From Streptomyces sp. CB01580 (GTDB taxonomy: Bacteria; Actinomycetota; Actinomycetes; Streptomycetales; Streptomycetaceae), in assembly GCF_001905795.1 (NCBI RefSeq), contig NZ_LIXJ01000030.1, forward strand, positions 1 through 64,000: a stretch of 64,000 nucleotides of DNA, given 5' to 3'. How positions within the stretch are numbered: position 1 is the stretch's first letter; each line of letters opens with the position of its first letter. Below the pieces are notes generated by a model that had not been told where the DNA came from, made no database searches, and saw nothing but the letters and a program-made list of their open reading frames with translations. Shown in pieces: positions 8,140-17,536 of this stretch. The position numbers and the translations under genes were made by a program.

Positions 8140-8733
8140 TCAGCCGGCCGATTGCAGGTTGACCAGACGGATGTAGCGCACCCAGTCCCAGTTCGGGCCG
8201 GGGTCTGTGTGGTCGGAGCCAGGGACCTGGGCGTGGCCGAGGATGTGCGCCCGGTCCTTGGGGATGCCGTGACGGTCGCAGATCGAGGCGGTCAGCAGCG
8301 CCGACTTCTCGTACATGGCGTTGGTGAAGTACGACGGCTGATCCACCCAGCCCTCGTGCTCGATGCCGATACTGCGCGTGTTGTAGTCCCAGTTCCCCGC
8401 GTGCCAGGCGATGTTCCGCTCCCGGACGCACTGGGCGACGTAGCCGTCCCCCGAACGCACCACGTAGTGCGCGGAGACCTGCTTGGCAGGGTTCTGGAAG
8501 ATCCCGACCGTGTTCGAGAACGTCTCCTGCGCGACGTGGATGATCACGTACTGGACCGGATAGGCCGAAGGGCGGTTCGAAGCCGTGTAGTTGGACGTGG
8601 ACGCGGGCGCCCAGTGGGCGACCGGGTAATCCGTGTCGCCCGCCGTCGTGGCGGCCGCGGCGCGGGCGGATGCGGGCAGCAGTGCGGCTGCCGCGGTCGC
8701 CGCAGCGCCCTGGAGGATCCTTCTGCGGTGCAT
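8140..8733 (-). CDS. Tat-exported N-acetylmuramoyl-L-alanine amidase (PGRP/amidase_2)
   Basis: The 197-aa product starts MHRRRILQGAAATAAAALLP, a twin-arginine signal peptide; the ATG at 8733 has an AGGAG ribosome site 7 bases upstream, so I prefer it to longer starts. The amidase_2/PGRP fold is shown by VIIHVAQETFS (first zinc His region), SAHYVV, RSIGIEHEGW and the C-terminal HILGHAQVPGSDHTDPG with the last zinc ligands. It should cleave the amide between muramic acid and the stem peptide outside the membrane. There is no cell-wall-binding repeat domain. It probably acts in wall remodelling or competition with other bacteria; which one cannot be told from sequence. Confidence 0.88.
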   Translation of the reverse strand: MHRRRILQGAAATAAAALLPASARAAAATTAGDTDYPVAHWAPASTSNYTASNRPSAYPVQYVIIHVAQETFSNTVGIFQNPAKQVSAHYVVRSGDGYVAQCVRERNIAWHAGNWDYNTRSIGIEHEGWVDQPSYFTNAMYEKSALLTASICDRHGIPKDRAHILGHAQVPGSDHTDPGPNWDWVRYIRLVNLQSAG

Positions 8734-8785
8734 GAGAACTCCTGTACGTGGGGGGAATCGAGACGGAGGAACAGGACAAGAGGCG

Positions 8786-9133
8786 TCAGGGCCGGGGGAG
8801 GAGCGCCACGGTCTCCTGCGCAGGGCGGGGGATCCCGCGGTGCGGATCACCCGCGGGCAGCCACTCCTTGAGGGTCTTCGCGACGCTCGTGGGGTTGGTG
8901 TCGTACACGTTCGCCGACGGCGCCTCCGCCGCCTGACCGACTGGTTGATGGGCGTCGAGCTCGGACAGACCGTAGTCGCGGCCCGGCCACCGCACCAGCA
9001 CCAACTGCGATATGCGGCGCGCGCCTTCGAGAGGGCGCGCGGAAGCCGTCGGCATCGGATGACTGTCGGACTCGGTGCGCGGCCACGGCGTCGAAGCGCC
9101 GTTCAGCAACTCGACCACGGCCACCGTGCTCAT
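8786..9133 (-). CDS. Conserved-looking hypothetical protein
   Basis: I do not recognise this 115-aa protein. The frame has strongly GC-biased third positions, and GGAG lies 6 bases before the ATG at 9133 (MSTVAVVELLNGASTPWPRT). It is hydrophilic, with a C-terminal half containing YDTNPTSVAKTLKEWLPAG, which looks like a folded region rather than random sequence. The open frame continues further upstream without a good start. It lies 52 bp upstream of the amidase on the same strand, so the two could be co-transcribed. No signal peptide or membrane segment is seen. Confidence 0.5.
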   Translation of the reverse strand: MSTVAVVELLNGASTPWPRTESDSHPMPTASARPLEGARRISQLVLVRWPGRDYGLSELDAHQPVGQAAEAPSANVYDTNPTSVAKTLKEWLPAGDPHRGIPRPAQETVALLPRP

Positions 9134-9639
9134 CGCGCACTCCACGGCCATGCCGCGGGTCTTGCCCTCGCCCTGACGGGCAGGGCCGTCGCCCGGCCTC
9201 GGTACACCGATGACGGGGGAGCGGCGGCGCGGGTGGAGCCGCGCGAACGCCCGCAGGTGCACCAGGCCGATGATGAGCGCCGAGCACAGTGCCCTGCCTC
9301 GTGCGCCGCGGGTCCTTCGTCTTCCCGGCGAGCGGTGCCGCTTCCCGGATCCCCCGACACCCGTGGCCCCCTTCGTCCGATGTCCGGAAGGCGTTGTCCG
9401 ATGTACGGCCCAGCGGCCCGCGCGCCCTACCGTACGGGCGACGCGCGGGCGGCGGAAGACACCGGGTGCCGAATTCGGGTGCGGGGCGGGCGGCATGCAA
9501 CGGCGGACCGGGCGGGCGCCCTGTCCGGACGCGGGGAGGGCGTACGGAGGGCCGGCGAGCGCGCCGACTCGTGCGTGGGTCCGGGCCCGGGACGCCACCG
9601 GCTGCGGGACCGGGCCACCCTGACCCGCCGTATCCGGCC
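9134..9639. other. Gene-poor stretch
   Basis: I see no supportable gene here. Open frames on both strands lack start signals and consistent codon bias. The stretch separates the unknown gene at 8786-9133 from an IS110 fragment and may contain further degraded mobile-element DNA. Confidence 0.4.
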
Positions 9640-9948
9640 GGTGGCCGGCCACCTCGCGCCCGCTGCCGGACTGGTCCCCGTTCCCCGCGACTCCGGCCGC
9701 CGAACCGGCAACCTCCACCGGCCCGAGCGGTACAGCCGCCGCTTGCGACGCGTCTTCTACATGTCCGCGCGGACCAGCATCGTCCGCGACGGGCCGACCG
9801 GGACTTCCACCCGAAGAAGCGCGCCGAGGGCGGCAAGCACGTCCATGCAGTCATTGCCCTCGCCCGCCGACGAGCCAGTGTCCTGTGGGCCCTCCTGCGC
9901 GACGACCGGGTCTTCACCCCCGAGCTGCCGGTCGCGCAGGCGGCTTGA
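9640..9948 (+). pseudogene. C-terminal fragment of an IS110-family transposase, frameshifted
   Basis: The first frame gives GLVPVPRDSGRRTGNLHRP and RLRRVFYMSARTSIVRDGP, the conserved C-terminal transposase_20 region of IS110-family enzymes. After a one-base loss near 9796 the other frame continues KKRAEGGKHVHAVIALARRR and VLWALLRDDRVFTPELPVAQAA to the stop at 9946-9948. The catalytic N-terminal DEDD domain is absent. Only about 100 codons remain, so this is a dead relic of an insertion sequence. Confidence 0.72.
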
Positions 9949-10027
9949 CTTCGTCATCGAGACTCCTGAGGCACGGACAGCTCGGAGGCGCGTCGGGTTC
10001 CGCTCTCCCTCTCCACGCGTCTCCCTC

Positions 10028-11443
10028 TCAGGGCGCGGTGACATCGAGTTGAACACCGGGGCGGCGCGCGGCGGCTGACGGAGGAGCGGAAGGCTCTGCA
10101 CCGCCCAGCGCCGCCGCCGGGTCCTCGTCCCCGGGGCCTGCCGGTACCCAGTGACCGTCCTCGTCGAGGTACGGCCACCAGCGGCCGTCCCGGCCGTAGC
10201 GGAGCTGCACACCGTCCTCCGCGGCCGTCCAGCGGTTGCCGACGGCCCGCAGCCTGGGGCGCTCGTCCCCCTCCCATGCGGCGGTGAGCCGGGCCTGAGC
10301 CCTGGTCAGGGTCTCCGGGGCCGGCGTCCACTCCTCGTCGAGCACGGCGAGACCGGCCGCCCCGCCGTACCGCCAGGCGCGCACCGCCGCGTCGAGGGCG
10401 GCCGGGCTCCGTCCCGATCCGGCGGCCAGCCGCTTCGCGATCCAGGGTTCGGGCCGGGCGCCCGCGAGCAGCCGCACGGCGTCCTGACGCGGCGTCAGCG
10501 CGACGGGCGGCGGCCGGTGCGCATGGTCGGGGGAGAGGGCGTCCGCCAGCATCCAGTGGGCACGCGCCGCACCGTCGGCCGCCAGAAGCTCCAGGACCGC
10601 CGTGTCGATGCCGGGCTCCGGTTCGGTCTCCGTCCCCAGCGACGGGACCGGACCCGGCTCGCCCGGCAGGGGCGGGGGAGCGGGCAGCGGGGGCAGGATG
10701 TCCCGTGCGGCGAACGCCTCGTCCGCCCGCACCCCTCCGTCCGCCGCCTCCGCCGACGCGGCGCCCACGCCACCGGATCCGTCGGTCGGGGCACCCCGGC
10801 CGGACGCCCCCCGCTCCGAGGCGCTGGCCACGATGCGCAGTTGGAGCTCGTCCAGGAGCCGACGTTCGCCACGCCCCCGCATGAGCAGCAGCACGAAGGG
10901 ATCCTGGTCGAGCAACCGAGCCACCTGGTAGCACAGCGCGGCGGTGTGCGGGCAGTGGTCCCACGCCTCGCAGCTGCATTCGGGTTCCAGGTCGCCGATG
11001 CCCGGGAGCAGTTCCACCCCTGCCGCCGCCGCGTCCTCGACCAGATGGGGCGGCATCTCGCGATCGAGGAGCGCCGCGACATGCCCGGCGCGGGCGGCGG
11101 CCACGTCCAGGAAGCGCTCCCAGTCCGCCTCGTCCAGCTCCTGGAACAGCACGTCGCTGCGGTACGCCGACCCGTTCCGGTCGCGGACGACCGCGGTGAT
11201 CCGGCCCGGCCGTACCGACACCGCGCCGACCAGGCCCTCGCGCGCGACCCCGCGCCCCTTCTTGAGCTGGGAGCCGTCCAGCGCGGTGTCCTCCAGGGCC
11301 TTCAGCCATGCCCGTCCCCACCAGGAGTCGGCGAATCCGCGTCCGCGCGCGGGCGGCAGCGCGGTGAAGGTACGTTCCTGCGCCGATGCCGCGTCGGCGC
11401 CGTGTCCCGCCTTGCCGTCGTATCCGCCGTGACCGTGGTTCAT
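10028..11443 (-). CDS. SWIM zinc-finger protein
   Basis: Encodes 471 aa starting MNHGHGGYDGK. Residues about 153-165 carry ECSCEAWDHCPHTAAL, the CxC...CxH SWIM zinc finger, a DNA- or protein-binding module. The region before it resembles the N-terminal part of SWIM proteins encoded beside SNF2 helicases; the segment after about 210 is Pro/Ala/Gly-rich, and a conserved C-terminal helical region follows. The start overlaps the helicase stop as ATGA, implying translational coupling and partnership. The pair is widespread in bacteria; the cellular role, often guessed as DNA or chromatin transactions, is not established. Confidence 0.85.
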   Translation of the reverse strand: MNHGHGGYDGKAGHGADAASAQERTFTALPPARGRGFADSWWGRAWLKALEDTALDGSQLKKGRGVAREGLVGAVSVRPGRITAVVRDRNGSAYRSDVLFQELDEADWERFLDVAAARAGHVAALLDREMPPHLVEDAAAAGVELLPGIGDLEPECSCEAWDHCPHTAALCYQVARLLDQDPFVLLLMRGRGERRLLDELQLRIVASASERGASGRGAPTDGSGGVGAASAEAADGGVRADEAFAARDILPPLPAPPPLPGEPGPVPSLGTETEPEPGIDTAVLELLAADGAARAHWMLADALSPDHAHRPPPVALTPRQDAVRLLAGARPEPWIAKRLAAGSGRSPAALDAAVRAWRYGGAAGLAVLDEEWTPAPETLTRAQARLTAAWEGDERPRLRAVGNRWTAAEDGVQLRYGRDGRWWPYLDEDGHWVPAGPGDEDPAAALGGAEPSAPPSAAARRPGVQLDVTAP

Positions 11444-14346
11444 CGGGAGCCCTCTCGTAGTTCCACCAGTTCGGCCAGTTCCGCGTCCGTCAGTTCGGTG
11501 AACGCCGCCTCGCCGGAGCCGAGCACCGCGTCGGCCAGCCCCTGCTTCCTGGTCAGCATGTCGGCGATCCGGTCCTCGACGGTGCCTTCGGCGATCAGCC
11601 GGTGCACCTGCACCGGCTGGGTCTGGCCGATCCGGTACGCGCGGTCGGTGGCCTGCGCCTCCACCGCGGGGTTCCACCATCGGTCGAAGTGCACGACATG
11701 CCCGGCGCGGGTCAGGTTGAGCCCGGTACCCGCCGCCTTCAGCGACAGCAGGAAGACCGCGTACTCGCCCGCCTGGAATCTCCCCACCATCGCCTCCCGT
11801 TCCATGACCGGTGTGCCGCCGTGCAGGAACTGTGTGGGTACGCCCCGGGCCGCCAGGTGCCGTTCGAGCAGCCGGGCCATGGCCACGTACTGCGTGAACA
11901 CGAGCACGCTCGCGCCCTCCGCCAGGATCGTGTCGAGCAACTCGTCCAGCAGCTCCACCTTCCCCGAGCGGCCCTCGATCCGCGGCGCGTTCTCCTTGAG
12001 GTACTGCGCAGGGTGATTGCAGATCTGCTTCAGGGCCGTCAGGAGCTTCACCACCAGCCCGCGCCGCGCGAAACCGTCGGCGGTCGAGAGCGCGGTCAGG
12101 GTCTCGCGGACCACCGCCTCGTAGAGTCCGGTCTGTTCCGCGGTGAGCGACACCGTCCGGTCCGTCTCGGTCTTCGGCGGCAGTTCCGGGGCGATGCCGG
12201 GATCCGACTTGCGCCGCCGCAACAGGAACGGCCGCACCAGTGCGGCGAGCCGTTCGGCAGCCGCCGGATCGCCGCCCTCCGCGGTCCGCGCGTAGCGCGT
12301 GCGGAAGGTGCCGAGGCGGCCCAGCAGGCCGGGCGTGGTCCAGTCGAGGATCGCCCACAGCTCCGACAGGTTGTTCTCCACCGGGGTGCCGGTGAGCGCG
12401 ATCCGCGCCCGCGCGCCGATCGTCCGCAGCTGCTTGGCGGTCGCCGAGTACGGGTTCTTGACGTGCTGTGCCTCGTCGGCGACCACCAGACCCCACTCGA
12501 CCTCGGCGAGCCTCGCCGCGTCGAGCCGCATGGTGCCGTAGGTGGTCAGGACGAACTCACCGGCCGCCGGACCCGTGAGGTCGCGCGCCCCGCCGTGGAA
12601 GCGGCGGACCGGAGTGCCCGGCGCGAACTTCTCGATCTCCCGCTGCCAGTTCCCCATGAGCGAGGTCGGGCACACCACGAGGGTCGGTCCGGTGTCCGGA
12701 CCGGCGGCGAGCCGGTGCAGGTGCAGCGCGATCAGGGTGATGGTCTTGCCGAGGCCCATGTCGTCCGCGAGGCAGCCGCCGAGGCCGAGCGAGGTCATGG
12801 TGTGCAGCCAGTTCAGACCACGCAACTGGTAGTCGCGCAACACGGCGTCGAGCGCCGTCGGCTGACCGATCGTCCACCGTTCGTCCCGTGCCGCGTCGGA
12901 CTCCGGATCCGCCAGCCTGCGACGCAGCTGTTCCAGTTGGCCGGTGGCGTGCACGGCGACCCGGCGGCCGTCGAACTCGGCGGAACCGGTCAGTACGGCG
13001 CCCAGCGCGTCGATCGGCGCGACCTTGCGGTCCCGGGTCTCCCGGGCGCGTCGCACCTCCTCGGGATCGATCAGTACCCACTGGTCGCGCAGTCGCACCA
13101 GCGGCCTGCCGGCCTCGGCGAGCCGGTCCAGTTCGGTGCGGCTGAGCTTCTGGTCGCCCAGCGCGAACCACCAGTCGAACGACAGCAGCGCGTCCGTCGA
13201 CAGGAACGACGGAGCCTCCGCGCCGGTACGGGCCGGTCCCTCGGGCTCCTGGGCGTCGTCGTTGGGCGGGCCGATCACCGCACGTGCGGTGAGCGTGCGG
13301 GCCAGTTCGCGCGGCCAGTGCACCTGGACCCCGGCCGCGGCGAGGGCCCGTCCGGCCGGACCGAGGAGTTCCGCGAGCTCCTCGTCGGCCGGTTCGACGA
13401 AGTCGGGCACGGCGGCCGACAGCAGCGGTGTCAGCGCGGGCCAGGCCCGGGCGGCCCGCCGCAGAGACAGCAGTGCGTCCATGCGGGCGCGCGGGCCGAA
13501 CGCCGCAGCTGGGCCCGTCCCCGCGCCCGTCCAGACGTCGGCGGCATCGGCGACCAGCGCCGGATCGCCGACACCGTGGATCTGGAGGATGGCCCGGAAG
13601 GAGGCGCCGTCGGCCGTTCCGGCCAGAGGCTCGTCGTCCGCTCCCGCGTCCGTCAGCCCCGACACCTCCATCCGCAGCGAGAGCCGGACGCCCGCATCGT
13701 GCCCGGCCGCGACATCGGCGGCCCAGGCGCGCCCGCCCGGCAGACGCCGCGCCTCGTCGACGGCGAACGCGGGGCTCGTCGTGGCGAGGGCCGCGGCCGG
13801 CGTACGCGGCAGGCCGTCGGCCACCGCGTCGAGGAACGCGCGGAGCAGCCGTTCGGGTTCCGGCAGCAGCACCGGGTGCGCGGACGCGTCGAGCGGAACG
13901 GCGTGGGCGGGCGGCGGCATCGAGGCGGCGAGCGTACGGACGCGCTCCTGGTCGTCCGCGGACAGGGGACCGGCCCGCCAGGCGTCGTGATCGGTGGCGG
14001 TGAGTCCGGGCAGCAGCAGGCCGCGGGCGGCGAGTTGCAGCGCGAGAAGCGCGGCGGCGCCCCAGAACGCGGCGGCGCCGGAGGCATGCGGCGCGAGACG
14101 CGCGCGCGTCAGCACGGGCAGCGCATCCCGGACGGGGAGCATCAGCGCGGGTACGACGTACACCTGCGCGTCGGCCCCGACGACGGCCAGCTCCTCGACG
14201 GAGCCGGGACCGTCGGGCGGAGCGCTGCCGTCCGGATGCCAGAAGATGATACGGCCGGCACGGAACGGGTCCCCGGGGAGGAAGACCACGGAACAGCCGG
14301 AGAGTGCGGAGACCTCGGAAAGCGTTGCGGCAGGGAACCTGTGCAC
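11440..14346 (-). CDS. SNF2-family DEAD/DEAH helicase
   Basis: Encodes 968 aa. The C-terminal half carries the SNF2 ATPase core: DDMGLGKTITLIAL (Walker A, about residue 530), VVADEAQHVKNPYS (motif II), LTGTPVENNLSELW (motif III) and the helicase C lobe with LVFTQYVAMARLLERHL, LLSLKAAGTGLNLT and QATDRAYRIGQ (motifs V-VI). The N-terminal half is an SNF2-associated region. It should be an ATP-driven double-strand DNA translocase or remodeller. A GTG start at 14346 is preceded by GAGGA about 13 bases away. Its stop overlaps the SWIM protein start by four bases, so the two form one operon. Confidence 0.92.
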   Translation of the reverse strand: MHRFPAATLSEVSALSGCSVVFLPGDPFRAGRIIFWHPDGSAPPDGPGSVEELAVVGADAQVYVVPALMLPVRDALPVLTRARLAPHASGAAAFWGAAALLALQLAARGLLLPGLTATDHDAWRAGPLSADDQERVRTLAASMPPPAHAVPLDASAHPVLLPEPERLLRAFLDAVADGLPRTPAAALATTSPAFAVDEARRLPGGRAWAADVAAGHDAGVRLSLRMEVSGLTDAGADDEPLAGTADGASFRAILQIHGVGDPALVADAADVWTGAGTGPAAAFGPRARMDALLSLRRAARAWPALTPLLSAAVPDFVEPADEELAELLGPAGRALAAAGVQVHWPRELARTLTARAVIGPPNDDAQEPEGPARTGAEAPSFLSTDALLSFDWWFALGDQKLSRTELDRLAEAGRPLVRLRDQWVLIDPEEVRRARETRDRKVAPIDALGAVLTGSAEFDGRRVAVHATGQLEQLRRRLADPESDAARDERWTIGQPTALDAVLRDYQLRGLNWLHTMTSLGLGGCLADDMGLGKTITLIALHLHRLAAGPDTGPTLVVCPTSLMGNWQREIEKFAPGTPVRRFHGGARDLTGPAAGEFVLTTYGTMRLDAARLAEVEWGLVVADEAQHVKNPYSATAKQLRTIGARARIALTGTPVENNLSELWAILDWTTPGLLGRLGTFRTRYARTAEGGDPAAAERLAALVRPFLLRRRKSDPGIAPELPPKTETDRTVSLTAEQTGLYEAVVRETLTALSTADGFARRGLVVKLLTALKQICNHPAQYLKENAPRIEGRSGKVELLDELLDTILAEGASVLVFTQYVAMARLLERHLAARGVPTQFLHGGTPVMEREAMVGRFQAGEYAVFLLSLKAAGTGLNLTRAGHVVHFDRWWNPAVEAQATDRAYRIGQTQPVQVHRLIAEGTVEDRIADMLTRKQGLADAVLGSGEAAFTELTDAELAELVELREGSR

Positions 14347-14675
14347 AGCGATGGCCCGAATTCCTCAAATTTGACTAGCGTGCTGGGGGGTCGAGAGTAC
14401 TCCGCGCTCGAGTGGTTCATGCCTGGCGGTGCGGTGATCTGCATCACTGTCGGGCGGCGTGGTTCCACCTTCCGGGTGATGCGGTACTCCGGTCGCCCTG
14501 TCGGCCTTCTCACTCCGCCGCCCACCTGCCCCGCGGCGTCCCGGGTGCAGCCGGCCCCACTCGGAGGGCGGGGGCTGGCCCCAGTGGACCAGGGGTGGTG
14601 ACGTCATGGCCGCCAGGGTTCCGGCGACCGTACGTTTCTACAGGTCAACGCAGCCTTCCAGAGACCGGAGACCCC
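14347..14675. promoter_or_regulatory. Divergent intergenic region, helicase and desaturase
   Basis: This 329-bp gap holds the promoters of two divergent units. A TTGACT at 14371-14376 followed 17 bp later by AGAGTA is a possible plus-strand -35/-10 pair, but the -10 match is weak. No gene is evident. Confidence 0.3.
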
Positions 14676-15845
14676 ATGTCCCAGGCCATGTCCACCGCCG
14701 CGGAAGGTGTTCGAGACGGTACGGGAGACGCCCCGGAGACGCGAGGCCGCGAAACGGCGCCGAGCCAGGGAAGCGCCCCGGGCCCGGGAACCGCTCCGGG
14801 CCGGAAGCCCACCGCGAGCCGGGAATCCGCGCCGGGGCTTGGTACGGCCCCGAACCGGGGGAGCGACTTCGCGCCGCTGCTCCAAGCGGTCAAGGGACAG
14901 GGGCTTCTGGAACACCGCACCGGCTGGTACGCGCTCGGCATCGCCGTCAACCTGCTCGCCCTGGGTGCAGTGGTCACCGGCATGTTCCTCATCGGCGACA
15001 GCTGGTGGACCCTGCTGCTCGCACTGCCGCTGGCAGTCTTCTGGTCCCGCACCGCGTTCATCGGGCACGACGCCGGGCATGCCCAGATATCCGCCCGCCG
15101 CCGGACGAGCCGGGCCGTCGGCCTCGTGCACGGCAACCTGCTGCTGGGGATGAACGAGGCGTGGTGGAACGACAAACACGTGCGCCACCACGCCCACCCC
15201 AATCACGTCGACAAGGACCCGGACGTCGCCGTCGGGGCCCTGGTCTGGACCCGGAAACAGGCGGCCCTGCGCGAGGGCTTCGCCCGTTGGCTCACCCGCC
15301 ACCAGGCCCGGCTGTTCTTCCCCATGCTGCTCCTCGAAGGCATCGCCCTCAAGATCTCCGGATTCCAGTACCTCAGCCGTCAGCCCGCCAGGGAACGCGC
15401 CCTCTCGGCCCTGCTCCTGGTCGCCCACCTCGGTCTCTACACGGCACTGCTGCTCACGGTCATGTCGCCCGGGAAGGCAGTCGCCTTCGCCCTCCTGCAC
15501 CATGCCCTCTTCGGGCTCCATCTGGGCATGGCGTTCGCGCCCAACCACAAGGGCATGGAGATGCCCGACCCCGAAGGCGACCGCTGGGGGCACCTCCAGC
15601 GCCAGGTCCTCACCTCGCGCAACGTGCGTGGCGGCGCCCTCACCGACTGGTTCCTCGGCGGACTCAACTACCAGATCGAGCACCACCTCTTCCCGAGCAT
15701 GCCGCGCCCCCACCTGCGGCTGGCGCAGCCCCTGGTGCGCGCCCACTGCGCGGCGCTCGGCATGCCGTACACGGAGACCGGGCTCGTCGAGTCGTACCGG
15801 CAGGCGCTCCGGCACATGCACGAGGTCGGCGAGCCGTTGAGATGA
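14676..15845 (+). CDS. Fatty acid desaturase, membrane-bound di-iron type
   Basis: Encodes 389 aa; the ATG at 14676 has GGAG five bases before it. The three histidine boxes that bind the di-iron centre are complete: HDAGH at 131-135, HVRHH at 168-172 and QIEHH at 333-337. Hydrophobic segments around 85-130 and 245-280 place it in the membrane. Acyl-lipid delta-type desaturases with QIEHH insert double bases into membrane fatty acids using a separate electron donor; none is encoded next to it. The first 60 residues are an Ala/Pro/Gly/Ser low-complexity tail with repeated SAPG-x-GTAP units, unusual for the family. Confidence 0.9.
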   Translation: MSQAMSTAAEGVRDGTGDAPETRGRETAPSQGSAPGPGTAPGRKPTASRESAPGLGTAPNRGSDFAPLLQAVKGQGLLEHRTGWYALGIAVNLLALGAVVTGMFLIGDSWWTLLLALPLAVFWSRTAFIGHDAGHAQISARRRTSRAVGLVHGNLLLGMNEAWWNDKHVRHHAHPNHVDKDPDVAVGALVWTRKQAALREGFARWLTRHQARLFFPMLLLEGIALKISGFQYLSRQPARERALSALLLVAHLGLYTALLLTVMSPGKAVAFALLHHALFGLHLGMAFAPNHKGMEMPDPEGDRWGHLQRQVLTSRNVRGGALTDWFLGGLNYQIEHHLFPSMPRPHLRLAQPLVRAHCAALGMPYTETGLVESYRQALRHMHEVGEPLR

Positions 15846-15928
15846 CTCTCGGGCAGGCTGGAACCGATGGGACCCCGCGGGCGTTCCCACAACAGGAACG
15901 GCTGCGGCCGTGAAGGAGGCGTGTGACG

Positions 15929-16111
15929 ATGTCGAACAGTGCGAAGATCGCCATCGGGGGAGTCGTCGCGGCGGTCGTCCTGATGCCCTTCATCGGGTTC
16001 TGGCTGTCGTTGCTCGTCCTGGTCGGCGTGCCGACGGTCGGCTATCTGATGCTGGATCCCGGCCAGCGACGCAGGCTCCGCAGGATCACCCGCAGGGAAA
16101 TAGGCCGCTGA
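15929..16111 (+). CDS. Small single-pass membrane protein
   Basis: A 60-aa protein with one strongly hydrophobic stretch (IAIGGVVAAVVLMPFIGFWL and following residues) and a basic tail ending RRRLRRITRREIGR. AAGGAGG at 15913-15919 is 9 bases from this ATG and only 3 from a GTG at 15923, so the ATG is preferred. It lies 83 bp after the desaturase on the same strand and may be co-transcribed. Function unknown. Confidence 0.6.
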   Translation: MSNSAKIAIGGVVAAVVLMPFIGFWLSLLVLVGVPTVGYLMLDPGQRRRLRRITRREIGR

Positions 16112-16282
16112 CGGGAGCTGATGGGCAAGGCGACGGTGGAGGTCCGGAGACAGGGAGGGGCCGCGTCGCGCGGCCCGGTCGACTGTGACCGCCCGCCGCG
16201 AGTACGCGCTGCCGACAGCCCGTTGCGGTGTCCGCGATCCCGGAGGCTCCGGAGGCCGGGACGGCGGCCGGTGGTACGCCGC

Positions 16283-17335
16283 TCAGACCGGCCGTACCGC
16301 GATCGCGTCCAGAGCCTCCAGCAGACCGGGCAGCTGCGCGCCTCGTCCGACCGGAAACACCTCTCCCGGTTCGTCGTCCAGCAGGACGAATGCCATGTCG
16401 TCCGTCCTGGCGACCATGGACCAGCCGGGACCGTCGATGCGCAGCATCCGGCTATCGCCGGCGGCGAAGGAGGACCGTATCCGGCCCGGCGGAGGTGGGG
16501 CGTCCAGGTAGGCGTGCGCCTCCGTCAGCGCCCGCCGCAGTCCGGCGTGCGATACGACGGGCGGGGGAGCGGTGGGGGCCGTGGCATCTGGTCCCTCGGC
16601 TCCGGCGCCGTGCTCGCCTCCCGCCTTCTCTCCGTCCCGGACCCCGTGCGTGGCCCTTTCCCGGCTCTCCTCCCTTGCTCGAACCCCGGTGCCCGTCCCG
16701 GGGGCGGCACCCGTCTCGTCCCCAGGCCCGGCCCCGGTGCCGGTCGTGGCTCCGCTCCCGGACCCGAACCCCGCGCCGTCGTTCGTGACGTCGGAGGAGA
16801 CCGAGGCAGTTGTGTCGTCCAACTGCTCCCGCCAGGACGTCCATTGGTGCGCGATCTCGTCCGCCCCCATGCGCCGCTGGGCCGGTCCCCATGTGCCCGA
16901 GGCGGGAGGCGCGAGGGGGACCGGGCCGCGGCCCCCGGTGTCCGGGGCCGGCGGCGGATCGTGCGGGGCGGCCAGCCCCGGGGCGGCGACTGCGACCCCG
17001 AGCGGCCAGCCCGGCAACGCACAGACCATCGAGCGGTCGTCCGGTGACAGGTCGTACTCCATGCCGCAGTCCCAGGCGGCGATCGCCACGGCGACCAGCG
17101 ACACGTCGTCCACGACCACGGTCCAGCGCGCGCCCCCGGCGTCCTGGCCGAGGACCAGGCCGTACCCCTCGGCATACGGTTCGAGGGCGAGCTCCGCACA
17201 GGCGGCGGGGTAGTCGTCACCGAGCACGGTCGGGAACTGCGCGGGCGTGAGCAGCGCCGCGGTCAGCACATACAGCGCGTCGTCGTCGGTGACCGCATCG
17301 CCTGTCCCTGCCACGGCTCTCTCCTCGTCCGTCAC
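16283..17335 (-). CDS. Hypothetical protein with two-part layout
   Basis: Encodes 350 aa, family not recognised. Residues 1-135 form a folded-looking N-terminal half (ALYVLTAALLTPAQFPTVLG, WTVVVDDVSLVAVAIAAWDC). The middle, about 150-265, is Pro/Gly/Thr/Ala-rich and disordered. The last 85 residues look folded again (GWSMVARTDDMAFVLLDDEP). No signal peptide or membrane helix is visible. Both terminal parts resemble actinobacterial proteins fused to ESX- or SUKH-like contexts, but I cannot assign one. It is divergent from the oxygenase-like gene at 17537. Confidence 0.7.
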   Translation of the reverse strand: MTDEERAVAGTGDAVTDDDALYVLTAALLTPAQFPTVLGDDYPAACAELALEPYAEGYGLVLGQDAGGARWTVVVDDVSLVAVAIAAWDCGMEYDLSPDDRSMVCALPGWPLGVAVAAPGLAAPHDPPPAPDTGGRGPVPLAPPASGTWGPAQRRMGADEIAHQWTSWREQLDDTTASVSSDVTNDGAGFGSGSGATTGTGAGPGDETGAAPGTGTGVRAREESRERATHGVRDGEKAGGEHGAGAEGPDATAPTAPPPVVSHAGLRRALTEAHAYLDAPPPPGRIRSSFAAGDSRMLRIDGPGWSMVARTDDMAFVLLDDEPGEVFPVGRGAQLPGLLEALDAIAVRPV

Positions 17336-17536
17336 GGTTGTCGTCGGCGCACCCTAACCAGTCGGTAACTCGCTCGTCGAGGTCCTGACAAGTGGTGCCT
17401 GGACCGGCCCACCGCTCCCTGGCTCGTCCGCCGCGGTCCCGGATCCGGACCCGGCCGACAGATGTTCCTTCGAGTGCGGTGCCCGCCTTCCGTCGACGTA
17501 GAGTTGGACTTCCGACCGACGCGAGGGGGTAGCCGG

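Noticed and set aside
8847..9917. Long minus-strand frame through 8.8-9.9 kb
   Set aside because: Only the 3' part (8786-9133) in a neighbouring frame has coding features. The rest is Arg/Pro-rich shadow and overlaps the IS110 relic.
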